From Pseudoscleropodium purum (Eukaryota; Streptophyta; Bryopsida; Hypnales; Brachytheciaceae), in the NCBI GenBank assembly GCA_963969395.1, contig OZ017799.1:5954501-6018500 (forward strand): 64,000 bases of DNA, in the 5' to 3' direction. Position 1 is the first letter of the stretch. Every line of letters begins with the position of its first letter. The notes beneath the pieces were generated by a model. It was not told the DNA's origin, made no database searches, and was given only the letters and a program-made list of their open reading frames with translations. Positions 1 through 8,600 of this stretch are shown piece after piece. Position numbers and translations under genes: made by a program.

Positions 1-2
1 TT

Positions 3-470
3 CCAGAGGATGAGTCACGTATATACATTGGAGTTTGCGATTGGGGCATGACCACCTTAGCTTCTCAGCCAATGAAGTCTTTGTACACATTCACATCAGC
101 AGATGAGATGAAACAAACTTTGCAGAGGAGATGGTGGGTGAATCCACGTATTGCATATTTGCATAAAGCAGGTGTAGATGTGGAAGTCATTCCGATGTAT
201 TCACGTAAGTCGGAAGAGTATGCCATTCGAAAAATTGCTCGGCGGATGAATAGAAACAACATGTCAGAGGCGTATTTCAACGTGCTACGAAAAACACCTA
301 ATGTGACACAATTTGCCTTTCATGACTTTGCAAAAGTGTTTTATGCTTACTTGAAGCGCATTTCTTCGAAGACTGACGATGAAAATACTAGTTTGGCCCA
401 TGAGATTATGCGATTTTCTAATACATATCATTGGCCAATGCCAGATGAACATTTCCGCCATTTATATTAG
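3..470 (+). CDS. C-terminal part of an unrecognised protein, 5' truncated by window edge
   Basis: The frame is open from base 3 to a TAG at 468-470, giving about 155 residues without a stop. An internal Met at 48 is possible, but the codons before it (ending in GVCDWG) read naturally as protein, so the true start is probably left of the window. The product is soluble-looking and basic, with no signal peptide or membrane segment. It has a Trp/Arg-rich stretch (RRWWVNPRIAYLHKAG), a basic helix-like stretch (YAIRKIARRMNRNNMSEAYF) and an aromatic C-terminus (HWPMPDEHFRHLY). Base composition is clearly less AT-rich than the DNA that follows. I do not recognise the family. It may be a host exon or the end of a transposon-encoded protein; it is one of very few undamaged long frames in the window. 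Confidence 0.55.
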   Translation, partial: PEDESRIYIGVCDWGMTTLASQPMKSLYTFTSADEMKQTLQRRWWVNPRIAYLHKAGVDVEVIPMYSRKSEEYAIRKIARRMNRNNMSEAYFNVLRKTPNVTQFAFHDFAKVFYAYLKRISSKTDDENTSLAHEIMRFSNTYHWPMPDEHFRHLY

Positions 471-802
471 ATTGGTAGTGCAGAAGTAGTTGAATAGGTT
501 ATATAGGCATTAAAAATTAGTTTAGAAATATAGAATTGGAATGAAAAAAATTATATGTGCAATTAGTCAAATGTGCACAATGTATGGTATTCTATATTAA
601 ATTCAATATATTTTGCCCATATTGATTATGTTTGTATTTGTGTTGATCTCGATTTTTTAAATAGTATATATATATATATTTGAAGTCACAAACTTTTTTA
701 GTTTGCCTTCTGAAAATGAATTGGAATTTTTTCATAGTTTCAAGACTATCATGGACTCATGGTCAAACTTTATAATCTTTTAAATTGTTTAAAGATTAAG
801 GG
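471..802. other. AT-rich 3' flank, no gene seen
   Basis: This is AT-rich DNA with a short TA run near 663-680. It could be 3' untranslated sequence of the preceding frame. I see no clear polyadenylation architecture or RNA gene. Confidence 0.4.
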
Positions 803-974
803 AGTGACCGTGGGGCAGTTTGGGTAGGGCAGTCGGGGGAAATAGGGCCGTCAAAGCGGACGGGGCGGACGGGGCGGACGGGGCGGTCCTAGCAGACATT
901 GCGTCCGCGGGGACCGCGAATGTCAGCGGACGCTGCGGACACAACGTCTGCATCCGGACGTCGTGTCAACCCTA
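803..974 (-). mobile_element. Truncated CpG-rich hAT-like MITE
   Basis: A sharply GC- and CpG-rich island with GGACGG words, including a 10-bp tandem GGGGCGGACG near 856-889. It aligns by eye, in inverted orientation, to the inner half and one end of the complete element at 48714-49108: both share the GTGACCG start, an AATAGGGC word, the run about GCGGACACAAYGTC, and the end TGTCAACCCT. The terminal base is changed from G to A. The other half is missing, so only one terminus is present and no paired 8-bp duplication can be found. Confidence 0.6.
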
Positions 975-976
975 TA

Positions 977-1118
977 GCAGCCAACTTCTTTTGCAAATTA
1001 TGACTTCAATTTTTGAAAATTTGGGGTGTATGATATACCATTGGAAAGCAACGGTATATCATACGCCCCCAAATTCCAAAAATTGCAATCACAAATTGCA
1101 AAAGAAGTTGATTGCTAG
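977..1118. repeat. Palindrome A, ~65-bp arms
   Basis: Arm 1 (about 977-1044) starts AGCAGCCAACTTCTTTTGC and runs to GTATGATATACC. Arm 2 (about 1050-1118) is its inverse, starting GGTATATCATACGCCCCC and ending GCAAAAGAAGTTGATTGCT. The loop is only a few bases. It looks like a foldback element; the right arm is shared with palindrome B. Confidence 0.75.
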
Positions 1119-1298
1119 TATATAGTGGACGTTTGCCCAACTTTTTGTCCATTTGGTTGCCTAGTTGACTTGCGATCCACAAGGCAAACCGACAGGGACC
1201 ACTTTAGGGCCAAATGCATGAGCAGGCAAATGGGTGGACAATTAGGCACATGCCCACTTTGGGCTAGCAATCAACTTCTCTTGCAATTATCAACTTCA
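1094..1298. repeat. Palindrome B, shares an arm with palindrome A
   Basis: The left arm reads GCAAAAGAAGTTGATTGCTAG then AGTGGACGTTTGCCCAA. The right arm is the inverse: TGCCCACTTT then CTAGCAATCAACTTCTCTTGC. The centre holds TTTGTCCA/TGGACAA words as a second weaker inverted pair. The outer segment of the right arm (about 1266-1310) is a third copy of arm 1 of palindrome A, so the order is arm, inverted arm, arm. No coding potential is seen. Confidence 0.65.
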
Positions 1299-1701
1299 AT
1301 TTTTTTAATTTTAGGATGTTTACGGTTTTAGGATTCAAAATTTAGGATTTAGTATCTTTAGAGTTTTCTATGTTATTGACTACAAGTAGTTTTCATCTCA
1401 AAAAATGGTTTTTAAAACTTCACAAAAAAATTTCAATATTGTTGTCAATATCAAGTAAGAGAACAAAAAGAATTGCATAAATAGAATTATAAATGTATGC
1501 CACAAAATTCTAACCAAAGAAATGTAGCAACAATAAGAACTAATGCATGTGCAAATGATTTTATAGAAAATTATGATAGGTTTCTTTTCAAAACTTTATG
1601 TATTAAATAAAATTTTAAAATTATGGTAGATTCATCAATATCAATATTTTTTTTATCTACAAAACATATTGTTTTGTTTTTCTCTATTGCATTTTATCAT
1701 A

Positions 1702-1977
1702 TAAGGCCATATTCATTAAAATGAGAGAATGTGGAGTTTCATTTTAATCATGATCCTAAATTTAGTATAAAAAAGTGGTCATTAATTTGAGACACTTCAA
1801 TAAATTGAGACTTTTGTATGCCAAAAGAATTGTGAATTCCTCTAAAGTATAGGAAGTAACACCAATAGTATTCACTTTGTAGACTACACACTTAATGTCT
1901 CATGTGTTCATTACAAAGTACACATAATTTTTGGTTGGATTTTTGGTTGATTTGTGTGGCACTACTATATTATAGGA
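1702..1977. repeat. Direct repeat copy 1 (~280 bp)
   Basis: It begins about CCATATTCATTAAAATGAGA and ends about CACTACTATATTATAG. The same sequence recurs at 2535-2817 with scattered substitutions and a few small indels. No gene is seen. The two copies probably come from a local duplication or from two copies of an old element. Confidence 0.75.
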
Positions 1978-2084
1978 TGTTTAAAAGAGTCTCATGAGAT
2001 TCAAACTTGAACCGTCATTCAAAATAAGTAACTAACTTAAACATTGAAGTAGAGGATTTGGCATACGCTTAGAACTAGAAATTC

Positions 2085-2127
2085 TTTTTTTTTTTTGAAC
2101 AAATGGGTGAGGTGCCTACTTGCTAAG
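2085..2127 (-). mobile_element. 43-bp 5'-truncated SINE/LINE-like retroposon end
   Basis: A T12 run followed by 31 bases ending CTTGCTAAG is flanked by the perfect 11-bp direct repeat ACTAGAAATTC (2074-2084 and 2128-2138). Read on the minus strand it is a short unique tail ending in poly(A), bounded by a target site duplication. This is what target-primed reverse transcription leaves after extreme 5' truncation. The parent family is not identified. Confidence 0.7.
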
Positions 2128-2534
2128 ACTAGAAATTCATAGCTACTCATTTTTCATAGAATACGTAAGTGCCTCTAATACTAGTATAACCTTAGAAAAC
2201 AAGCAATCATAAACCATGAAAATACAATAAAGAAGTAGCAAAATACACGATATAGTATTGAAAATAACAATACAAATTCATTATATAATTTTCCAACATG
2301 TAGTAAACCCAATTTCCAAATATTCTAAAAAAAAAAGGATTAACATTAAAAAAAATAAAGGAATTTGCTAACTAAATCTATTTCTAAATTCAATTTTTTT
2401 TTTCCAAATTTTTTTTTTTTCAAATTTTTATGACATATTACAAAAAAACTAACCTATCAACTTTTAAAACTCTTTACACTCTTTTTTTTTCCTATTTTTT
2501 TTCCTATATTGTTTTTTTTCTATATTTCTAATGA

Positions 2535-2817
2535 AGCCCATATTCATTAAAATGAGAGAATCTGGAGTCTCATTTTAATCATGATCCTAAATTAAGTATA
2601 GAAAAGAGGTGATTAATTTGAAACACTTTAATAAATTGAGACTTTGATGTGCCAAGAAAATTGTAAATTTTTCTTAAGTATAAGAAGTAGCACCAACATT
2701 TTTTACTTTTTATTCTATACACTCTATGTCTCATATTCCTATATAGGTTCATTACAAAGTACACATAATTTTCTAGTTGATCTTTAGGTTGATTTGTATG
2801 ACACTACTATACTATAG
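2535..2817. repeat. Direct repeat copy 2, interrupted at its right end by the Tc1-like element
   Basis: Homologous to 1702-1977. Its last bases CACTACTATACTATAG run straight into the TA at which the Tc1-like element is inserted. This puts the Tc1 insertion after the duplication. Confidence 0.75.
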
Positions 2818-2819
2818 TA

Positions 2820-3030
2820 CAGTGGGGTACCAATCAAAATGTCATTTTCGAATTCACAATAAGAAAAATTTTAGTACTGCCAACTTTGAAAGCCTCCCGA
2901 GAGCTCAAAAATTGGTATTTTACGACAAAAGTCTTACCAAAGAATTATCTTCAAGTTAGTTATATGTATGCCCAATTTCAAGGTCAAAAAATTTATACAA
3001 AAAAAAATCTTTACAATCTGCCAATGTGTA
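2820..3030 (+). repeat. Left terminal inverted repeat of the Tc1-like element
   Basis: About 210 bp, matching in inverse the last ~210 bp of the element (about 5097-5307). The inner boundary falls near AATCTGCCAATG. Shared landmarks are AAAGCCTCCCGAGAGCTC and AGTTAGTTATATGTATG. Such long TIRs are more like the IR/DR architecture than the short ~30-bp TIRs of classic mariner. Confidence 0.85.
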
Positions 3031-3319
3031 TAGTTGTGAGATACCTTTTATTAAAGACATTGAAATTGTTGAAGTATGTCAGACAATCATGCTTCTAGAT
3101 TGAAATTCTCCAGATGATGCAATCTCTAATCATAAATGCTTCTAAAAAAAATCAAGGATAGCCAAATTTAGTTGTGTGCACTTGTCACATCTCAAAGACT
3201 ATACTTGTTTAAAAATTGGAGACTTTACATGCATGAAGAAGCTTTTTCCTCTCAATAAGAATGCTTGCATTTACAATAAAGCATCATAGGAGGTGGGATG
3301 TGGGATGATGAGAGAAGCA

Positions 3320-3737
3320 AGTGATGGGTGATTATTTTCTAAGCATAGGATTGAAACTTTGTGAACATGAGTGATTGAGTGCATGAAAGATGAGTTAACT
3401 GAGTAAGTCTAGGCTATGTGATAATTGAGTGGATGAGGCATGGCATGAGTGTCTGAGGATATATGGAGGTATGTGAGATTTTCTTTAAGAGTGAGTGAGT
3501 TTATAACTTACATGTGGTGACTGGTAAGGTCTAGTGAATGAGTAAAGGCTATGAGACAGGATGATGGTGAGTGATTGAGGGTATGTGAGATTTTTTTCTG
3601 ATGACTAAGTGAGGTTATATATGTACTCAATGAATGAGGCTGGATCATGGTGATTTAGTGAAGGCTAGATCATGGTGATTTAGTGAAGGCTAGATCATGG
3701 TGATTTAGTGAAGGCTAGATCATGGTCATTGAGTGAT
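3320..3737 (+). repeat. Purine/GT-rich degenerate repeats ending in four 25-bp tandem copies
   Basis: From about 3320 the strand is dominated by TGAGTGA, GATGAG and AGGCTA words. A TATGTGAGATTTT word occurs twice about 110 bp apart (near 3471 and 3586). At 3638-3737 four tandem 25-bp units start GGCTAGATCATGGTGATTTA; the first and last are slightly diverged. The final unit runs into the ATG of the transposase frame, so the array is the transposase leader and probably overlaps its promoter or 5' UTR. Confidence 0.8.
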
Positions 3738-4743
3738 GGCTATTTCAGATGAAACTCGTGCTCGCATAGTAGGTTTGAGTGAGGCAGGGAAGACAGGAGT
3801 TGACATTGCAGCTCTTGTTGGAGTCCATGTTAGAATAGTTCAGAGGGTAGTGAAGAAATTTTGAGAAGATGGAACCTATAAGTGCAAACCTTGTGGTGGA
3901 AATCATGCTAAAAAGCTTAGTGATAGAGATGTCCGTGCTATTATACGTGTCTCAAAAACTCATCATTGCTCGACACTCTCTGAGATCACTAACATATGTT
4001 CTAGTCAAGTGTCTAAATCGACTATTCAAAGGGCCTTACATGAGAGTGGCATTTTCAGTCGAATTGCTGTTAAAAAACCTGTTTTGACACATTGTCACAT
4101 GTCTCAACGATTGGCATTTGTTCAAAAGTATTGTGGGTGGACTATAAAAGAATGGAAGAGAGTTGTTTGGACAGATGAGTCTACCTTTGAAGTTGGAAAA
4201 AATTCTAGACAAGTTTATGTTTGGAGAAATGCATATGAGTGCTATTCATCAAGTTGTATAGTTCCAAATTTTAAGAGTAGGAGAACTTCTTTGATGATTT
4301 GGGATGTATTTGTTGGAGGGCAAAAGTCACAACTTGTTTTTATGCCCAAACATAGACGTTCTACTAAAGATTTTGTTGAAGTGGTCTACAATGTCGAGTT
4401 GCTTCATTTTATGAGTAGAGTGCCACACTGATTGCTTATAGAAGATAGTGCACCTGTCCATCGTAGCAAAGTATGTGAAGAATGGAGACAAACACACCTT
4501 TTGGAGAAGCTCGATTGGCCTGCAAATTCTCCCGATCTCAATTCAATTGATAACCTTTGGAAGATTTTGAAAGATGTTGTGCAACATGGTCCAATATGTC
4601 TAAAAAATTTAGATGACTTGAAGGTAGTTCTTGAAAGAGAGTGGAGGTTAATCAATGGTATAAAGCTCCTTCAACTATGTCATTCTATGTCCTCTAGGTT
4701 ACAAGCAGTGATTGAAGCAAATGGAGGACATACACGTTGGTAG
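3736..4743 (+). pseudogene. Tc1-lineage DDE transposase, two in-frame TGA stops
   Basis: One frame of 335 codons plus TAG runs from ATG 3736, close to the usual ~340 residues of Tc1 transposases. Family knowledge: the enzyme binds its TIRs and does cut-and-paste transposition in the nucleus. Visible: an N-terminal helix-turn-helix (residues ~1-45), a second DNA-binding region (~60-110), then the catalytic core with WTDES (D147), EDSAPVH (D237) and NSPDLNSIDNLW (D272). There are 89 residues between the first two acids and 34 between the last two. The last position is Asp where most Tc1-type enzymes have Glu (IENLW). TGA stops interrupt codons 43 (3862-3864) and 232 (4429-4431); no frameshift is present. 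Both could be former CGA codons hit by CpG deamination. The TAG stop lies in the first copy of the 3' repeat array. Confidence 0.93.
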
Positions 4744-5307
4744 ATTGTAAATATTTTTTTTTGTATAAATTTTTTGACCTTGAAATTTGGCATGAATGTT
4801 GTTATCATAAAGAACATGTTGTGCCAAAAATTTCATGGTAAATAAGAAATTTTTCAGCCCTTGGGAAGGTGTCAAAGTTGAAGTAGTGAAACAGTTTTCA
4901 CAATTATTTCTCAAAACGTTACATATTGGTAGATTGTTAATATCTTTTTTTGTATTAATCTCTTGGCCTTGAAATTTGTATAATATGTTATTAACATAAA
5001 GAGGTTTTTCTTCCTAGAATTTCATGGCAAAGAACAAATAATGCAGTCTTTGGGAGGCTGTCAAAGTTGGCAACAGTGAAAAGATTTCCTCAGCTACCAA
5101 TGTTGGCAGATTTTGAATAACTTTTTTTTGGTGAATCTTTTGGCCTTGAAATTTGTCATACATATAACTAACTTAAAGATGATTTTTTGGTAAAACTTTT
5201 GTGATAGAATACCAATTTTTGAGCTCTCGGGAGGCTTTCAAAGTTGGCAGTATTGAAATTTTTCTCACTGCAAATTCAAAAACGACATTTTGATTGGTAC
5301 CCCACTG
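4738..5307 (-). repeat. Three serial copies of TIR-type sequence at the 3' end of the Tc1-like element
   Basis: Units begin TTGGTAGATTGTAAAT (about 4736), TTGGTAGATTGTTAAT (4926) and TTGGCAGATTTTGAAT (5103). Each carries the same order of words: a long T run, TTGACCTTGAAATTT or TTGGCCTTGAAATTT, CATAAAG or TTAAAGA, TTTCATGG or similar, then GGGA(A/G)GGTGTCAAAGTTG-like sequence. Only the outermost copy continues into the terminal GGTACCCCACTG and is the true TIR. The left end has a single copy. Confidence 0.85.
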
Positions 5308-5309
5308 TA

Positions 5310-7054
5310 CTATAGTCATTCATCCCTAGCTGTTTGATCTACTTTAGTCACTCATTTTGATCATGAAGCTTTTCTGGTAAGGCAATGTAGAATATCACAT
5401 TGAAACCCTCTCATTTGTAATGAAGTGGATCCACAAAGAAAGCAGAACTAAACAATTTCTAGAACTCTTTCTATGGGAAAGTAGTAAAGAAGTTGGAACA
5501 AAAAAAGAAAAGAAAATATTAGAAGTCAGTTAAGTTTCTTGTTGTAGTTTGACATTTCCACTTAATGAGTAGTATAAAGTCACCTAAAATCTTTGCTAAT
5601 GAATGAAACCTACGCCCTTACAAGTGCAACATAAATTTTCACCTTTTGAGTCCCCCATCTAGTTGCTAATTTTTTATCTTGAAGTAGAACAAGGGAAAAA
5701 GGAGGTCTCGCATGAAGTTTCAAAGCTATAATGTACCAATTATAGGGTTTTTTGTATACAAATTGGTTTCATATTTATGTGTTGCATTGGGTTTCATGAC
5801 TCATTTCTTTTTTGTCCTCATATATGTAGAGCAATTTAGTCTTGAGTAGCTCAAGTGCAAACTTACTTTTTGCTCAATTTAATTAATATGTTAGGACCAG
5901 CACTTGCGATTCTCTTCACTCATTCAAATTTGACAATCTTTGTATATTCGGTTAAATATTCCTTGGATGTTAATGTCGTACATGTAGGCTGCAAAAAAAT
6001 TCGAGTTAGAATTTGAAACAAATGAATACCTAACCGACTCTCATACCTTGGCAGCAGTGAATTTCTTCTACAATTTGGAGAGCAGTCAAAGGACTTCTAG
6101 CTAAACACAACTAAGAGCAATTGGTTGCCTTCATCATTTTTGCATTATATTGATATGATCTGTGGAGACTATGAGCTACACAATCATGTCAAGTCCATTG
6201 CCAAAGCAATAGTCACTATGTGCCGACATCTTGAAAACCACTTTACACATGGCTATGGTTGCAAAAGATTATGTGAGAAGATCCTTTGCCAAGAAGTCAA
6301 CTCAATTTAAGGCTAGTAATCATCATGCTTTTAGCATTTGTCTATTTTCCCATGGAAATCACAAAGCTAATGTCCTATAGTTGACATGAACAACTATCTA
6401 TTTTGATTGTTGATTTTTCAGTTGGGCTTTAATTGACAAATCTTGTAAGACAGCTTGCCATGCTCATGTGACATTTTTGGACTTACCTTAGTACGTAATT
6501 AATGTAATTCTTACATTGAGTTTTTGTTGAAAATGTATATGGTAATATGGGTGATGAAGTCTTTGTTAAATGGATAGGAAATTACTATGTAATTGGACTA
6601 TAGATGATTGATGAATGCCTTCACTTTGAAATAATTTTTGAATTTTTTCTTAACAATCCTGCTTATTACATAGTCTTCTTTCTTATTGCATTAACTACAT
6701 TCCTTGGTTTATGGTAAGATGTCAACTCCATAGATAAGAAGTTGGACAAATTCTACTTAGGGCAAGCAATTTGAGCAATTTGTGCTAGGATTTTTTGGAA
6801 TCTATTTATGGTTGTGCAAAAAAAACTTTCCACCAGGTACATAGAACTGGTAGTATATGTATTAGATACCTATTATCTGGTTATCTAATTTCCTCATGTG
6901 ATGATCACTGTTGTTTGAAACAAGATGTCATAGTACTATGTGAATGAAGTTTGATTTTAAGTTGTGCATAATTATGTTGAAATTTGATGTTGGTGTCCAT
7001 TCCAAGTTTGTCAAAGATTGCTAAATCTCTATGTCTATTATGTTATAATATAGT
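5310..7054. other. Long stretch with no recognisable gene
   Basis: Moderately AT-rich DNA. A 61-codon frame at 6125-6310 and upstream fragments in another frame (about 6028-6100) could be remnants of coding sequence, but I recognise nothing and there is no consistent reading frame. Confidence 0.35.
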
Positions 7055-7452
7055 TGTAGATAAGCTAATTAACTCAATTTAGAATTAACAAGTTTTTGTA
7101 GTAAAGTTTGTTCGGGGAGGCTTTTAAATAGTATTATTTCCATTTGTTTCCTAATAGGTCATTGCAACCAAATATTATGAGAAGATATTCCTTTAAACCA
7201 CATGCAATTGTGAGTCTCTCATGGTAATTAAAATACTAAATTTGCCATTCCACTCTTAATGGCCACAAGGGTGAAGACATCTCCTAATTAGTTCTTCATT
7301 TTTAATCTTAATATTCCAATCTTTGTTTTGATTCTTTTGTCTTTAAATTGGAACTCTACTTTGTTGGTTGCGACACAGTAATTTCCAAATTGGTCTTAGA
7401 ACAAGTATAGCTTAATACAACTTTTAAACTTCCAACTTTAGCTAGGTCTTGC

Positions 7453-7709
7453 CAGGGTTGTCATAACAAGCGAGTTAGGGTCGTCAGACCGGACGGACGG
7501 ACGGTCTGGACGGCTTTAATTTTGTAACTTGTGCAATTTTGCGGAATGACACATCACCTCGTCCGCGCCCAACATGTTCCTTAATCCACATGGCATCCAC
7601 GTGGTCTATTTTTCCGTTATCAAAAAGTCAACTATGTGTTGACTATATCGGACGGGCGGGACCTCTAACGGACGGGTGAACCAGACGTCCGTCCACTATG
7701 ACAACCATG
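7453..7709 (+). mobile_element. hAT-like MITE, 257 bp, with 8-bp target duplication
   Basis: The ends CAGGGTTGTCATA and TATGACAACCATG are inverted repeats with one mismatch. They are flanked by the perfect 8-bp duplication GGTCTTGC (7445-7452 and 7710-7717). Eight-base duplications with CAGGG-type ends are the signature of the hAT superfamily. The interior has CpG-rich GGACGGACGG words and no coding frame, so it must be moved in trans. Confidence 0.9.
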
Positions 7710-8190
7710 GGTCTTGCTATAGGTACAACTTGATAAAACTCTTAAATTTTCAAATTGGTGTGGGTCTTGGTAGTTTGCTCTTTGTCTTAAGATTGGAGAA
7801 CCACCAAAATCTTGTCTATTGATTTTCTTTCCTTATTCTTCTTTTCACAATTTAATTTTGTAAAACTTTCACATACGCAAAATTCACAATTTGTTTTTGA
7901 CCGCTTTAAAATCACCATTATTATTATGATTATTCATCTTAAGCATACTTCACATAATAGGTTTGATTATATCTTTATGCTCACTTAGACAATTTGTTCC
8001 AACTAGGTGATTGACATTCACAAATAACAACCAAATTAGAATTTAATACAAGACAAACTTCAAGCTTAAATAGCTCCAATTAGGACTACTACAAGTTTAA
8101 CATTCTACATCCCAACTTGGTCTAGACATACATCTCATATTACGAAACAAAGACTTAACAACAACTCAATTTACACAATAGATTTTCTAG

Positions 8191-8600
8191 TCAAACAAAA
8201 ATTAATGTAAGGAATTTCTCGTTCTCACTTGAAAGTTCATTTATTTGCTTTAATAAATTAGCTTTTTTATCTTTCCAAATACACAATTTTTCTTTGAATT
8301 CATTTGTTTTGTTTTCTATTTTTACCTCAAATTGCTCTTGCATCTCTTTCACCTTCTTTTCATCACTCAATTTGCATTTTGATTCTTCACATATCATATC
8401 TTCATAGTTTTTTTTCCACTCTTCTTCATCATTTTTCCCATTTTTCTTTCAATTTCATTATTCCTCATCATCTCCAAATACCTTAAATTTGATTCCCTTA
8501 ATTGTAATATCTCTTCATTTTTGTTTTGAAAATGCATTTGCATTCTTGCTAGGATATTATAATTGAGATTTTTCAATTTCATCATTTTTTTGTAATTCAA
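8191..8600 (-). pseudogene. Lys/Glu-rich coiled-coil-like gene fragment inside an LTR copy
   Basis: On the minus strand, two adjacent frames (8600-8394 and 8397-8191) overlap by four bases in different phases. The first has IQLRESN-like and MRNNEIERKMGKMMKK stretches. The second has SDEKKVKEMQEQFEVKIENK and LKQINELSSENEKF. Both are dense in Lys, Glu, Asn and Met with hydrophobic spacing typical of coiled coils. One frameshift would join them. Neither of the other two LTR copies shows this segment. It could be a captured host gene fragment or simply low-complexity sequence; no family was recognised. Confidence 0.35.

Larger units (their letters stand above)
2820..5307 (+). mobile_element. Tc1-like transposon, 2488 bp, nearly complete
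   Basis: The outer ends are CAGTGGGGTACCAATC and its inverse GATTGGTACCCCACTG. They are flanked by TA (2818-2819 and 5308-5309), the target duplication used by the Tc1/mariner superfamily. Terminal inverted repeats extend about 210 bp. Inside are, in order: the left TIR, a diverged leader, a GATGAG/TGAGTG-rich stretch, a 25-bp tandem array, one transposase gene and three serial copies of TIR-type sequence. The termini look intact. The transposase carries two stop codons, so this copy is probably not autonomous. Confidence 0.93.

Noticed and set aside
820..1331. Plus-strand frames of 101 and 68 codons
   Set aside because: They cross the truncated CpG-rich MITE and two palindromes; the Gly-Ala-Asp run is the translation of a 10-bp tandem repeat.
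3638..3737. CRISPR-like spacing of short repeats
   Set aside because: The four units are head-to-tail with no unique spacers, in a eukaryotic transposon.
2820..5307. Reading the transposon as a plant mariner-like element of the DD39D group
   Set aside because: The spacing between the last two catalytic acids counts to 34 and the surrounding EDSAPVH and NSPDLN blocks are Tc1-type.
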